DNA of 64,000 nt from Rhizobiaceae bacterium (GCA_019635755.1 JAHBYW010000009.1:124001-188000); one strand, 5' to 3'; shown: positions 15,291 through 24,884, numbered from the stretch's first letter. Translations and numbers: made by a program. Notes: generated from the letters alone by a model not told the origin.

Positions 15291-15917
15291 TCAGTCGAAC
15301 TTGACCTCGGGCACCTCGATCTTGTCGTCCGGCACGGTGAACGTCTGGTAGGGTTCGTTGTCGAACCAGATCCACGTCCAGATGATCGATGGGAAGGTCC
15401 GCAGCGTCGTGTTGTATTCGCGAACCGCCTCGATGTAGTCCCGCCGCGCCACGGCGATGCGGTTCTCGGTGCCCTCGAGCTGGGCCTGCAGCGCGAGGAA
15501 GTTCTGGCTCGCCTTGAGGTCTGGGTAGCTTTCCACCACCGCCAGCAGACGCGACAGCGCGCCGGTCAGCTCCGACTGGCTTTCCTGGAATTTCTGGAAC
15601 GCCTCGGGATCGGTCAGCGAATCCGCCGAGACCGTCACCTGCGTCGCCTGCGCGCGCGCCTCGACGACGGCCTCCAGCGTCTCGCGCTCATGCGCGGCAT
15701 AGGCCTTCACGGTCTCCACGAGGTTTGGGATCAGGTCGGCGCGGCGCTGGTACTGGTTCAGGACCTCGCTCCAGGCGGCCTTTGCCTTCTCCTCGGCGGT
15801 GGGAATGGTGTTGTAGCCGCACGCAGACAGCAGCGGCAGCAAGGCCAGCAGGAACAGGGATGCGGGCGCCAGGCGAAGGGGCCTGCAGCGGAGCGAGGCG
15901 GCGGACATGGAATGCAA
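15291..15917 (-). CDS. lemA: LemA family lipoprotein
   Basis: A 208-aa LemA protein. A lipobox (LLSAC) follows a hydrophobic segment at residues 18-33, so it is an inner- or outer-membrane lipoprotein. The LemA fold, a four-helix bundle, is shown by WSEVLNQYQRRADLIPNLVETVK and by SQNFLALQAQLEGTENRIAVAR and YNTTLRTFPSIIW. LemA and TPM proteins are commonly encoded together and probably act together; their activity is unknown. An alternative ATG lies three codons in. Confidence 0.93.
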   Translation of the reverse strand: MHSMSAASLRCRPLRLAPASLFLLALLPLLSACGYNTIPTAEEKAKAAWSEVLNQYQRRADLIPNLVETVKAYAAHERETLEAVVEARAQATQVTVSADSLTDPEAFQKFQESQSELTGALSRLLAVVESYPDLKASQNFLALQAQLEGTENRIAVARRDYIEAVREYNTTLRTFPSIIWTWIWFDNEPYQTFTVPDDKIEVPEVKFD

Positions 15918-16060
15918 TCTCCCAATTGGGCCGGGCGGAGACTATCACAACGCCATCGGGAATGAACTGGCATCGGCGTCGCGCCGCCTCGCCGCTTTCT
16001 TTTTTGCGGATATTCGCGGCCGAGGAGTTGATCTAGACTCGCCGCCAGGAGGACAACCCG

Positions 16061-16282
16061 ATGGCAGACAGGGACGAGCGAGCCGGTGAATCCGGGCGCA
16101 TCCTCGGTCGCATAGAGCGCGAGACCGCGGCCGGCGACGTGACGCCCGGCAAATCCCGCTCCACGCCGGGCGATGACGACTGGATAGAAGCCGTCGGAAC
16201 CCGCATCGGCCGCACCCTCGGCCTGATCATCGCCGCCGGGCTGACGACCTGGATCGTCCTCTACGCTCTCAGTCTTATCTAG
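16061..16282 (+). CDS. Small single-TM hypothetical protein
   Basis: A 73-aa protein with a good ribosome binding site (AGGAGG, 8 bases upstream). The N-terminal 50 residues are charged (RDERAGESGRILGRIERE), and a single transmembrane helix sits at about residues 51-72 (LGLIIAAGLTTWIVLYALSL), which leaves the bulk in the cytoplasm. It lies 9 bp before pdxY, so it may be co-transcribed. Function unknown. Confidence 0.7.
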   Translation: MADRDERAGESGRILGRIERETAAGDVTPGKSRSTPGDDDWIEAVGTRIGRTLGLIIAAGLTTWIVLYALSLI

Positions 16283-16291
16283 AGGCGCCCC

Positions 16292-17167
16292 TTGCAGACC
16301 GAAACGCCCCGCGCCGTCATCGTCATTTCCAGCCATGTCGCGCGCGGCTCCGTGGGAAACCGCGCCGCGGTCTTCGCGCTGGAGACCCTCGGTTTCCCGG
16401 TCTGGGCCGTGCCGACCGTCGTGCTTCCTTGGCACCCCGGACACGGCCGCGCGACCAAGATCGTGCCCGACCCGGAGAAGTTCGCGGCCCTGATGCGCGA
16501 CCTCGAGGGTGCGCCCTGGCTGGGGGAAGTCGCCGCCGTGCTGACCGGCTATCTGGGCGACCCCGAGCAGGCGCGGGCGGCCGCGTCGCTCATCCAGGCC
16601 GTGCGCCGCGGGAATCCGGACGCGCTATACATATGCGACCCGGTGATCGGCGACTCTGCCGGGCTCTACGTCGCCGAGGAGATCGCGATCGCGATCAAGG
16701 AACTGTTGATGCCGCTTGCCGACATCGCCACCCCGAACCGCTTCGAACTGGAATGGATGACGGGTGCCGCGCTCGGCGATCTCAAGACAGCGATGATCGC
16801 CGCCATGCACGCCGGCCCGGCGACCATGCTGATGACGTCGGCGCCGTCGATGCTGGCCGGCGGCATCGGCAACCTGCTGATCACCGCGGATGAGGCGCTG
16901 CTGGCGGAACACCGCCTGATCGACCGGCCGCCGAACGGATTGGGAGACCTGACCGCGGCGGTCTTCCTCGCCCGGCTGCTGGGCGGGCAGGCGGCCGGCA
17001 AGGCGCTGCAGTCGACCACCGCCGCGGTGTTCGAGATCCTCGCCCGCACGGCCAAGCGCGGCGGCGACGAACTGCAGCTCGAGACCGACGCCCAGAGCCT
17101 GTCGCATCCCATGGCGATGGTGCATCTTCGCCACCTCACCCACCCCGGACGAGGGCGCCGCGCGTGA
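16292..17167 (+). CDS. pdxY: Pyridoxal kinase
   Basis: A 291-aa ribokinase-family enzyme that phosphorylates pyridoxal to PLP. Family marks are VIVISSHVARGSVGNRAAVF at the N-terminus, YICDPVIGDSAGLYV, ATPNRFELEWMTG, and the anion-hole motif NGLGDLTAAVF near residue 215. It starts with TTG preceded by AGAGG; no better ATG precedes the conserved N-terminus. Its stop overlaps the GTG of the DUF429 gene (GTGA, 17164-17167), giving a small operon with possible coupling. Confidence 0.93.
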   Translation: MQTETPRAVIVISSHVARGSVGNRAAVFALETLGFPVWAVPTVVLPWHPGHGRATKIVPDPEKFAALMRDLEGAPWLGEVAAVLTGYLGDPEQARAAASLIQAVRRGNPDALYICDPVIGDSAGLYVAEEIAIAIKELLMPLADIATPNRFELEWMTGAALGDLKTAMIAAMHAGPATMLMTSAPSMLAGGIGNLLITADEALLAEHRLIDRPPNGLGDLTAAVFLARLLGGQAAGKALQSTTAAVFEILARTAKRGGDELQLETDAQSLSHPMAMVHLRHLTHPGRGRRA

Positions 17168-17940
17168 CGCTCGACGCCGCCGGCCGCGCCATCGCCGGCG
17201 TCGACGGGTGCAAGGGCGGCTGGGTCGCCGTGACGCTCCGGCCGGGCGCCGCGCCGGAGGTCGCGGTCGACCGGCAGTTCGCACATCTCGTCGATCGTCT
17301 TCCGTCCGACACCGTCATCGCCGTCGACATGCCGATCGGCCTGCCTGACAGGATCGGCAACGGCGGCCGCGGGCCGGAGAGCCTCGTCAGGCCGATGATC
17401 GGCATGCGGCAGTCCAGCGTCTTCTCAATTCCGTCGCGGGCGGCCGTCTACGCCGAGCGGGGACCATTCCCGTCGCTGGCGGACCTCTATGCCGCGCACC
17501 GCGCGGCGAGCGAGATCGCCCGCCGCACCTCGGATCCGCCGCGCGGCGTCTCGATCCAGGCATTCGGCCTCTTCGCGAAAATCCGCGAACTCGATGCGCT
17601 GTTGCGCGAACGGCGTACGATTGCCGCCCGCGTGTATGAATCGCATCCGGAACTCGCCTTCTGGAGGCTCAACGGCGCGCGCCCTGTCGAAACGCCGAAG
17701 AAGGTTCGAGGCCAGGTCAATCCGCCCGGGATGAACGAGCGCCGGTCTCTGCTGGTGGCAGGCGGTCTGCCCGAAAGCTTTGCCTCGCGGCCGCCACCCG
17801 CAGGCGCGGCGGCCGACGATTTCCTCGACGCCTGTGCGATGCTCATGATTGCGGCCCGGATCGCGCGCGGCGAAGCGGTGCCGTTTCCCGACCCGCCCGG
17901 CCGGGATGCGCATGGCCTGCCCGTCGCCATCTGGGCCTGA
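17164..17940 (+). CDS. DUF429 domain protein (RNase H-like fold)
   Basis: A 258-aa DUF429 protein. The family start GVDGCKGGWVAVTL and the acidic strand TVIAVDMPIGLPD carry the aspartates expected of an RNase H-like fold, followed by RQSSVFSIPSRAAVY and the C-terminal helix DDFLDACAMLMIAARIARGEA. Families with this fold are suspected nucleases, but no activity is established for DUF429. The gene starts with GTG overlapping the pdxY stop. Confidence 0.87.
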   Translation: MTLDAAGRAIAGVDGCKGGWVAVTLRPGAAPEVAVDRQFAHLVDRLPSDTVIAVDMPIGLPDRIGNGGRGPESLVRPMIGMRQSSVFSIPSRAAVYAERGPFPSLADLYAAHRAASEIARRTSDPPRGVSIQAFGLFAKIRELDALLRERRTIAARVYESHPELAFWRLNGARPVETPKKVRGQVNPPGMNERRSLLVAGGLPESFASRPPPAGAAADDFLDACAMLMIAARIARGEAVPFPDPPGRDAHGLPVAIWA

Positions 17941-17979
17941 CATGTTGCGCCGCAGCAGACTTTGCCGTTAGGTGCGCGC

Positions 17980-18624
17980 ATGGCCAATCTCCCCGATACC
18001 CTGCTCGACGGCTACCGCGCCTTCATGACCCGCCGCTACGTCGCCGAAAGCGGCAAATGGCGCTCGCTTGCCCGCGAGGGGCAATCGCCCGAGACGATGG
18101 TGATCGCGTGCTGCGATTCCCGCGCCGCACCGGAGGTCATCTTCGATTCCGGGCCGGGCGAGCTGTTCGTCGTGCGCAACGTCGCCAATCTGGTGCCGCC
18201 GTATTCGCCGGACGGCGAGTTCCACTCGACGTCCGCCGCGCTCGAGTTCGCCGTGCAGAGCCTCAAGGTGAAGCACATCGTGGTGATGGGACACGGCCGC
18301 TGCGGCGGCATCCGCGCGGCGCTCGATCCGAACGCGGCGCCGCTCTCTCCAGGCGACTTCATCGGCAAGTGGATGAGCCTCGTCGCCCCCGCCGCGGAAG
18401 CGGTGAGCGGCAACCCGATGATGACCGCGTCGGAGCGCCAGACGGCGCTCGAGCGCATCTCTATCCGCTTCTCGATCGCCAACCTGCGCAGCTTTCCCTG
18501 CGTGAAGATCCTCGAGGGCAAGGGCCGCCTTTCGCTCCACGGGGCGTGGTTCGACATTTCCAGCGGCGAGCTGTGGGCCGTGAACCCCGACACCGGGGAC
18601 TTCGAGCGCCCGGACATCGACTGA
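17980..18624 (+). CDS. Beta-class carbonic anhydrase
   Basis: A 214-aa zinc enzyme that interconverts CO2 and bicarbonate. Zinc ligands are C44 of the CxDxR motif (ACCDSRAAPE), and H105 and C108 of HGRCGG; the D46/R48 pair is present. The ATG at 17980 fits the family N-terminus. It stands 39 bp after the DUF429 gene in the same direction, so it may share that operon. Confidence 0.95.
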   Translation: MANLPDTLLDGYRAFMTRRYVAESGKWRSLAREGQSPETMVIACCDSRAAPEVIFDSGPGELFVVRNVANLVPPYSPDGEFHSTSAALEFAVQSLKVKHIVVMGHGRCGGIRAALDPNAAPLSPGDFIGKWMSLVAPAAEAVSGNPMMTASERQTALERISIRFSIANLRSFPCVKILEGKGRLSLHGAWFDISSGELWAVNPDTGDFERPDID

Positions 18625-18663
18625 CGCGCGGCCTGACGCCCCTCGTTGCCAGGACTGCCGGCT

Positions 18664-19896
18664 TCAGGGCGCGATGCGGCCCACCGACGGAGGCTCGGGC
18701 AGCCGCTTCCAGAGCAGCCATGACGCGATCGACAGCAGCCCCATTCCGGGGATGACCGTTCCCATTGCGGCAACGGGATCGCCGATCGCGGCGGCGACGA
18801 GGCCGCCCAGCAGCCCCCCGCCCATCTGCAGGAAGCCGGCGAGCGAGGCGGCCGCGCCGGCGATGTGCGGGTAGAGCGCCAGCGAGGCGGTCGACATTGC
18901 CGGCAGCATGAAGGCGATCCCGAAGGCGTAAAGGGCCGCGGGTGTCATCACGATCAGGAAGCTCGGCTCGTAGAGGTGGAGCAGCGTCGCCAGCGCGAGA
19001 CTGCCGGCCGCGATGAAGGCAGCACCGACGGGCAGGATGCGGAACGCGCCGACGCGGGCCATCGCCGGGCGCGCCGCGAGCGAGCCCAGGAAGAAGCTGC
19101 CGGACTGCATCAGCATGCCCATGCCGAACTCGGTCGGCGTCAGCCCGACGCGGTCGATCAGGATGAAGGGGAGGATCGTCGCCTGCGTGTAGAGAGCACC
19201 GATCGCGCCCGCCATCACCAGCGACGACAGCATGAAGTACGGCGTCGCGAGCAGGGTGCCGTAGGCGCGCACCAGCGCGGCGGGCCGAATACGGGAAACG
19301 TCGCGCACCACCGTCTCCACCATGGAGAAGCGGACCACCAGGACGACCACCATGGCGGCGATCACCATGACGACGAAGATCGCGTGCCAGCCGAACGCCT
19401 CCATGGTGACGCCGCCGATCGTCGGCGCCAGCGCCGGTCCGGCGGCCAGCACGATGCCCATGAAGTTCATGATCCGGGCGGAGCGTTCGCCGACGAACAG
19501 GTCGCGCACGATGGCGCGCGAGATGGCGACGCCGACGGCCGCGCCCACGCCCTGGATGAAGCGCGCTATGATCAGCGTCTCGACCGTCGGCGCCACCAGC
19601 GCGACGACGGAGCCGATGAGGTAGATGAGCAGGAAGCCGTAGGTGACCGGCTTGCGCCCGAGACCGTCGGACAGCGGGCCGCAGACCAGCTGCGCCAGCG
19701 CGAAGCCGGCGAAATAGAGAGACAGCGTCAGCTTCACCGCCGCTTCCGTGGTGCCGAAGTGGCGGACGAGTTCGGGCATGGCGGGCGTGAAGAGGGCCAT
19801 CGACACGGGTCCGATGGCGATCAGGAGCGCGCCGACGAGGCCGACGCGCCGCTCGCTCATGGCCGGCACGATCGCCGCTCCCTGCTGTGCGTTCAT
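18664..19896 (-). CDS. Bcr/CflA-type MFS drug efflux transporter
   Basis: A 410-aa major facilitator with twelve predicted helices. The loop 2-3 motif GPLSDGLGRKPVTYGF and the motif in helix 4-5 (RFIQGVGAAVGVAISRAIVRD) are those of the 12-TM drug:H+ antiporter family, Bcr/CflA branch. These export drugs or small metabolites across the inner membrane. The start overlaps the marR stop (ATGA, 19893-19896), so expression should follow the MarR regulator upstream. Confidence 0.93.
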   Translation of the reverse strand: MNAQQGAAIVPAMSERRVGLVGALLIAIGPVSMALFTPAMPELVRHFGTTEAAVKLTLSLYFAGFALAQLVCGPLSDGLGRKPVTYGFLLIYLIGSVVALVAPTVETLIIARFIQGVGAAVGVAISRAIVRDLFVGERSARIMNFMGIVLAAGPALAPTIGGVTMEAFGWHAIFVVMVIAAMVVVLVVRFSMVETVVRDVSRIRPAALVRAYGTLLATPYFMLSSLVMAGAIGALYTQATILPFILIDRVGLTPTEFGMGMLMQSGSFFLGSLAARPAMARVGAFRILPVGAAFIAAGSLALATLLHLYEPSFLIVMTPAALYAFGIAFMLPAMSTASLALYPHIAGAAASLAGFLQMGGGLLGGLVAAAIGDPVAAMGTVIPGMGLLSIASWLLWKRLPEPPSVGRIAP

Positions 19897-20372
19897 GCGG
19901 GCACGTCCACCTGCCGTGCGGCCGTCTCGCGCGCCGCGGCGAGATTGGCACGCGCTGCCTTGATGCCCGCCATCATCGCGTCCCAGGCGGCAGGGTCGAG
20001 GCTCCCGGCCGCGTCCTGACGTATTGCGTCCGCCACGGCGCGGATCTTCACGAGAACGTCATCGGCCGCGCCGGTCAGGTCGGTCAGCTTCGCCCGCCGG
20101 TCTGCCGGGTCGACCGACCGCCGCACCCACCCGCCAGCTTCAAGCCTGTCAAGGAAGCCGCAGAGCGTCATCGCCTCCACGCCCATCCGTTCGGCGAGCA
20201 CCGCCTGCCGGACCGGGCCGGCCCGCGCCACATGCACCAGCGCACGCGCTTCTCCGGCCGTCAGCCCCAGGCCGGCGGCGGCGATCCGGCGGTCGAACTC
20301 GGCGCGGATCAGTCGCGCGAGGTCGGTGGCGACGAACCCGAAGCTCTCCGTATCGAGAAGGTGCGAGACCAT
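19893..20372 (-). CDS. MarR family transcriptional regulator
   Basis: A 159-aa MarR regulator with a winged helix: LTAGEARALVHVARAGPVRQAVLAERMG (helix-turn-helix), then the wing LEAGGWVRRSVDPADRRAKLTDLT with the conserved DxR. MarR proteins bind short palindromes as dimers and release on binding a ligand. It is the first gene of an operon with the Bcr/CflA exporter, and a perfect palindrome lies 10 bases upstream of its ATG, consistent with autoregulation. Confidence 0.92.
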   Translation of the reverse strand: MVSHLLDTESFGFVATDLARLIRAEFDRRIAAAGLGLTAGEARALVHVARAGPVRQAVLAERMGVEAMTLCGFLDRLEAGGWVRRSVDPADRRAKLTDLTGAADDVLVKIRAVADAIRQDAAGSLDPAAWDAMMAGIKAARANLAAARETAARQVDVPA

Positions 20373-20381
20373 GGAGAATTG

Positions 20382-20396
20382 ATAAGGCAGCCTTAT
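20382..20396. promoter_or_regulatory. Candidate MarR operator
   Basis: ATAAGGC-A-GCCTTAT is a perfect 15-bp palindrome between the divergent marR (start 20372) and oligopeptidase (start 20495) genes. The size and AT-flanked form suit a MarR dimer. Binding is inferred. Confidence 0.5.
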
Positions 20397-20494
20397 TATA
20401 TGGTACGCTTAGAGCGCGGTTGATTTTCGGTCAAGCCCGTTGCGCCACCCTCCGGTCCCTCCTACATCGCGCGCTCGAACCTCAGGAACCAAGC

Positions 20495-22546
20495 ATGACC
20501 GCTCCCGTCGACCTGGCGAACAACCCGCTCACCCACTGGACCGGGCCGCTCGGCCTTCCGGACTTCACGTCGATTTCCCAGGCGGACTTCGGGCCGGTCT
20601 TCGACCGTGCCATCGCGGCCCACCAGGCCGAGGTCGCGGCCATCGTCAACAATCCCGCGCCGCCGACCGTCGAGAACACGATGGCGGCGATGGAGCTTTC
20701 GGGAGAGGCGCTGGAACGCGTCTCATCAATCTTCTGGTGCCTGGCCGGCGCCAATACCAATGACGAGATCCAGCGCCTTGAACGGGCGATCGCGCCAAAG
20801 ATGGCACGCCACTATTCGTCGATCTCGATGAACCCGGCGCTGTTCGCGCGCATCGACGCGCTTTACCAGCAGAGGACGACGCTCGGGCTCGACGCCGAGA
20901 CGCTCCGCGTTCTCGAGAAGAGCTGGAAGGGGCTCGTCCGCTCCGGCGCCCGGCTCGACGCGGAAGGCAAGACGCGCCTCTCGGCTATCAACGAACGCCT
21001 GGCGGCGCTCGGCGCGCGCTTCGGACAGAATGTGCTGGCCGACGAGAGCAGCTGGGCGCATTTCCTCGATGGCGGCGACGATCTCGCCGGCCTGCCGGAT
21101 TTCCTGAAGGGCGCGATGGCGGCCGCGGCCGAGCAGCGCGGCCAGAAGGGGAAATACGCAATCACCCTGTCGCGCTCGATCTACGAGCCGTTCATGATGT
21201 TCTCCGAACGTCGCGACCTGCGCGAGAAGGCGTTCCGTGCTTTCACCGGCCGAGGCGAAAACGGCGGCGAGGCGGACAATGGCGAGGTCGTGCGCGAGAC
21301 GCTGGCGCTGCGGGCCGAGAAGGCGAAGCTGCTGGGCTATGCCAGCTACGCCGCGCTGAAGCTCGACGACACGATGGCCAAGACGCCGGCCGCCGTGCTC
21401 GGCCTGCTGGAGCCCGTGTGGGAGAAGGCCCGGTCCAGGGCAGCGGCGGACGAGCAGGAACTCGCCCGGATCGCCGCCGCGGCGGGCCGCAACCACCCGA
21501 TCGCAGGCTGGGACTGGCGCTACTACCAGGAGAAGCTGCGCGCCGAGAGGTTCGCTTTCGACGAGGCTGAGCTCAAGCCCTACTTCCAGCTGGATCGCAT
21601 CATAACCGCCTGTTTCGACGTCGCGACCAAGCTGTTCGGCATCTCCTTCGAGGAACGCGTGGGCATCGCCACATGGCACCCGGATTGCCGTGTCTTTTCC
21701 GTGAAACGCGCCGACGGCACACCTTTCGCCCTCTTCGTCGCCGACTACTTTGCACGGCCCTCGAAACGGTCCGGCGCCTGGATGAGCGCGCTGCAATCCG
21801 GCTTTGGGCTGGGCAAGGGCTCCAGGCCGATCATCTACAACGTAATGAACTTCGCCAAGCCGGCAGCGGGAGAGCCCGCGCTGCTGTCGCTCGATGAGGC
21901 GCGGACGCTTTTCCACGAATTCGGCCACGCGCTGCATGGCATGCTGACCGAGGTCACCTGGCCGTCGGTGGCCGGCACCGCCGTCTCGCGGGACTTCGTC
22001 GAGCTGCCGTCGCAGCTCTACGAGCACTGGATGACCGTGCCCGAGGTGCTGGCCGCGCACGCGCTGCACTACCGGACCGGCGAGCCGATGCCGAAAGCGC
22101 TGATCGACAAGATGATCGCCGCGCGGAATTTCGGCGCCGGCTTCAACACCGTGGAGTTCACCTCCTCGGCACTGGTCGACATGGCTTACCACGCGCGCGG
22201 CGACGCACCGGACGCGCCGCTGGCCTTCGAGGCGGAGACGCTGGAGAAGCTCGGCATGCCGGAGGCCATCGCGATGCGCCACCGCACCCCGCATTTCGGA
22301 CACGTCTTCGCAGGCGATGGCTATTCGGCCGGATATTACTCCTACATGTGGTCCGAGGTGCTGGACGCGGACGCATTCGCGGCGTTCGAGGAGGCCGGCA
22401 ACGCGTTCGACAAGGCGACGGCGGAAAAACTTCTGAAGAACATCTACGCCGCCGGGGGCTCCAAGGATCCCGAGGAACTCTACCTCGCCTTCCGGGGCAG
22501 GATGCCGACGGCCGAAGCGATGATGGCGAAGCGCGGCCTGACCTGA
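20495..22546 (+). CDS. dcp: M3 family oligopeptidase (peptidyl-dipeptidase Dcp-like)
   Basis: A 683-aa zinc oligopeptidase of the M3 family, which trims short peptides in the cytoplasm. The zinc site LFHEFGHALHGML (HEFGH) is complete, and the substrate-loop sequences SRDFVELPSQLYEHW and HVFAGDGYSAGYYSYMWSEV are present. Length is that of Dcp/OpdA. The ATG at 20495 begins the conserved N-terminus; the long open frame upstream runs through the marR promoter and is not coding. Confidence 0.95.
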   Translation: MTAPVDLANNPLTHWTGPLGLPDFTSISQADFGPVFDRAIAAHQAEVAAIVNNPAPPTVENTMAAMELSGEALERVSSIFWCLAGANTNDEIQRLERAIAPKMARHYSSISMNPALFARIDALYQQRTTLGLDAETLRVLEKSWKGLVRSGARLDAEGKTRLSAINERLAALGARFGQNVLADESSWAHFLDGGDDLAGLPDFLKGAMAAAAEQRGQKGKYAITLSRSIYEPFMMFSERRDLREKAFRAFTGRGENGGEADNGEVVRETLALRAEKAKLLGYASYAALKLDDTMAKTPAAVLGLLEPVWEKARSRAAADEQELARIAAAAGRNHPIAGWDWRYYQEKLRAERFAFDEAELKPYFQLDRIITACFDVATKLFGISFEERVGIATWHPDCRVFSVKRADGTPFALFVADYFARPSKRSGAWMSALQSGFGLGKGSRPIIYNVMNFAKPAAGEPALLSLDEARTLFHEFGHALHGMLTEVTWPSVAGTAVSRDFVELPSQLYEHWMTVPEVLAAHALHYRTGEPMPKALIDKMIAARNFGAGFNTVEFTSSALVDMAYHARGDAPDAPLAFEAETLEKLGMPEAIAMRHRTPHFGHVFAGDGYSAGYYSYMWSEVLDADAFAAFEEAGNAFDKATAEKLLKNIYAAGGSKDPEELYLAFRGRMPTAEAMMAKRGLT

Positions 22547-22589
22547 GGCCGCACCGGGCCGGCTTCCCGCACCAGCCGGGACCGCCCGG

Positions 22590-24734
22590 CTAGATCACGA
22601 CGAAGTCGGCGAAGGTGAGCTTCGCGTGGTTCGCGATCGTCGCGAAGTGCACCGGGGCGCGCCCGCCGTCGCCGTCGGCATCATAATACAGGGCTCCGCT
22701 ACGCGGGTTGTAGAGGATGTAGTCGTTGGCGTCCTGATCCCGCGTCGACAGCTTGAAGAAGTCGCGTTTCAGCACGCCGGGCTTGCCCAGCTTGCGGAAC
22801 ACCGCGTTCTCGAGGTGGATGGTGTCGTCGCGCGGCGAGAAATCCAGGATCGTGTCGCGGTGGGCCGCTGTCGCCGGCGCGTTGAAGACGAACACGTCCG
22901 CATGCTTGCCGCCGCTCAGCACGTCGCGGCCAGCACCGCCGTTCAGAATGTCCCGGCCGGCGCCGGCGCGCAGCGTGTCGTTGCCGCCGAGGCCGAGCAG
23001 CGTGTTGGCGGCGCCATTGCCGATCATGAGATTGGCGAGACCGTTGCCGGTTCCCGTCGCCGGGCCTGCGCCCGCGAGTTGCAGGTTCTCGAGATTGGCT
23101 CCGAGCCGCCAAGACAGCATCGAAACGATCGTGTCGATGCCCTGTCGCGCAAGCTCGACCGGAGCGTCGCCGGCGGCGTCGACATGGTAGGTGTCGTTGC
23201 CGGTGCTGCCCAGCATCGTGTCCGCGCCCGCGCCGCCATTGATCGTGTCGTTGCCGCCGAGGCCGTAGAAGGTGTCGGCGTCGCTCGTCCCCGACATGCT
23301 GTCGTGGCCCATGGTGCCGGTGTAGATCTCGGGCATGGGCGTCACGTTGAAGGTGATGGTGTTCGGCGTCGGGTCGATGTCCGTCGCGCCGCCGCCGCTG
23401 TCGATCACCTGGAAGGCCAGTTGCGCCAGCCCGAGCCCGTTCGCGTCTGCCGCCGGCCGCCACACCAGCGCCGCGATGTCGGCGGCGGCGATGACCTGAC
23501 CGGCCGTCACCGCCGTCCCATTGAGTCTCAGCGATCCGTTCGCCGGGAGCGACGCGATCTTGATCGCGGTGAAGAGATGACTGTCCGGATCGGAGAAACC
23601 GAAGTCTCCCAGGCTGAACACATGCGCGCCATCCTCGAGGATCGTCACGATCCTGTCGGCGCCGGATGGCGGGGTGTTGGCCTGGAGGTCCCGGAAGGTG
23701 AACGTATTGGGCGTCGCGTCCGTGTCCTCGCCGTCGTCGTCGGTGCCGCCGTCGTCGACGATCTGGAATGTGAAGCCGGTCGAACCGTAGGATGCAGGGC
23801 CTGTGGGCGCCGTCCACAGCAGCCCGCCGATCTCGTCCCTGGCGATCACCTGGCCGGCGGTTACGGCAATGCCGTCCAGCGTCAGCAGGCCCTTGTCCGG
23901 CAGGGCCGCGATGATGACCGAAAGAAGAAGGTTGTTCTCCTTGTCCGTGAAGCCGAAGTCCGAGACGTCGAACAGATGCGTGTCGCCGGGAAGGACCGTG
24001 CGCGCGGCGTCGATGCCCTCCGGCGCGTCGTTCACGGCCAGGCCGCCGAGGGTGACCGTCGACGGCGTCGGATCGCGATCGAAGCCGGCGATGCCGCTCG
24101 CGTCCACCGCCTGGACCGTGAAGGTCATGATGGCCGATCCCGAGACGTCCGGGGGCGGGGTCCAGGTCAGATAGTCGCAATCCGCGAACGCGATCAATTG
24201 GCCGTTCGAGACGGCATTGCCGAAGAGAGTCAGCTCGCCTGCCCCGGTCATGTTGTCGATGATGATGCCGAGTATGGGATCGCCATCGCTGTCGCCGATC
24301 CTGAACAGGGCCGGCTGGAACAGGAACGGCACGTCCTCGAAAGTCGAGAACGTCCGGTCGGCCGCGTCCGGCGGGTCGGGTACGGGCGTCAGATCGAAGG
24401 TGAGCGTCCGCGGTGTCGGATCCGTATCGGTCCCGCCCCCGGCCGTGCCGCCGTCATCCACGACCTGGAACTGGAGGCTTGCGCGCGCCTCGCCGAACTC
24501 CTCCTCCGGCGGTGTCCACACCAATTCGCCGATCCGGTCGACCTCGATCCGCTGACCGTCGCTGACCGCGACGCCGCCGAGTTCGAGCCGGCCTGACTGC
24601 GGCACCTGCGTGATGATGACGGCCTGGAACTGGTGCTGGTCGTCCGAGAAGCCGAAATCGCCGGCGGAGAACGTGTAGGGGACGTCCTCGGTGGCGACGA
24701 TGACGGAATCCTGCCCCTGCGGTGCCTGGTTCAT
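22590..24734 (-). CDS. RTX calcium-binding protein with four cadherin-like repeats
   Basis: A 714-aa acidic protein without a signal peptide, as expected for type I secretion. Residues 10-465 hold four repeats of about 115 aa. Each opens with a strand such as YTFSAGDFGFSDD or HVFSLGDFGFSDPD and closes with DPTPNTITF-type sequence (VCBS/cadherin-like). From about 470 to 620 come RTX nonapeptides (LGGNDTINGGAGADTMLG, GGAGRDILNGGAGRDVLSGG). The C-terminal 95 residues (DTILDFSPRDDTIHLEN onward) resemble an RTX C-terminal secretion domain. Adhesin or surface-layer role is likely. No type I secretion genes are in the window. The ATG at 24734 has a G-rich site 5 bases upstream. Confidence 0.88.
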   Translation of the reverse strand: MNQAPQGQDSVIVATEDVPYTFSAGDFGFSDDQHQFQAVIITQVPQSGRLELGGVAVSDGQRIEVDRIGELVWTPPEEEFGEARASLQFQVVDDGGTAGGGTDTDPTPRTLTFDLTPVPDPPDAADRTFSTFEDVPFLFQPALFRIGDSDGDPILGIIIDNMTGAGELTLFGNAVSNGQLIAFADCDYLTWTPPPDVSGSAIMTFTVQAVDASGIAGFDRDPTPSTVTLGGLAVNDAPEGIDAARTVLPGDTHLFDVSDFGFTDKENNLLLSVIIAALPDKGLLTLDGIAVTAGQVIARDEIGGLLWTAPTGPASYGSTGFTFQIVDDGGTDDDGEDTDATPNTFTFRDLQANTPPSGADRIVTILEDGAHVFSLGDFGFSDPDSHLFTAIKIASLPANGSLRLNGTAVTAGQVIAAADIAALVWRPAADANGLGLAQLAFQVIDSGGGATDIDPTPNTITFNVTPMPEIYTGTMGHDSMSGTSDADTFYGLGGNDTINGGAGADTMLGSTGNDTYHVDAAGDAPVELARQGIDTIVSMLSWRLGANLENLQLAGAGPATGTGNGLANLMIGNGAANTLLGLGGNDTLRAGAGRDILNGGAGRDVLSGGKHADVFVFNAPATAAHRDTILDFSPRDDTIHLENAVFRKLGKPGVLKRDFFKLSTRDQDANDYILYNPRSGALYYDADGDGGRAPVHFATIANHAKLTFADFVVI

Positions 24735-24884
24735 GCCTGCCCCCCGGCAAGCCGACGCACGCGAACCCCGGAAGGCCACAAGCCTACCGCTGGCGGCGCT
24801 CGGGCGCCGGCACGACTAAGATACAGTTAGCAAAGGAAATATTCGTCGTAGAACAAGAAGAGTCAAATCTTTATTTATGCAGTT

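Noticed and set aside
22626-24596. A 656-codon plus-strand frame
   Set aside because: It is antisense to the RTX gene, and its regular repeats simply mirror the RTX and cadherin-like repeats.
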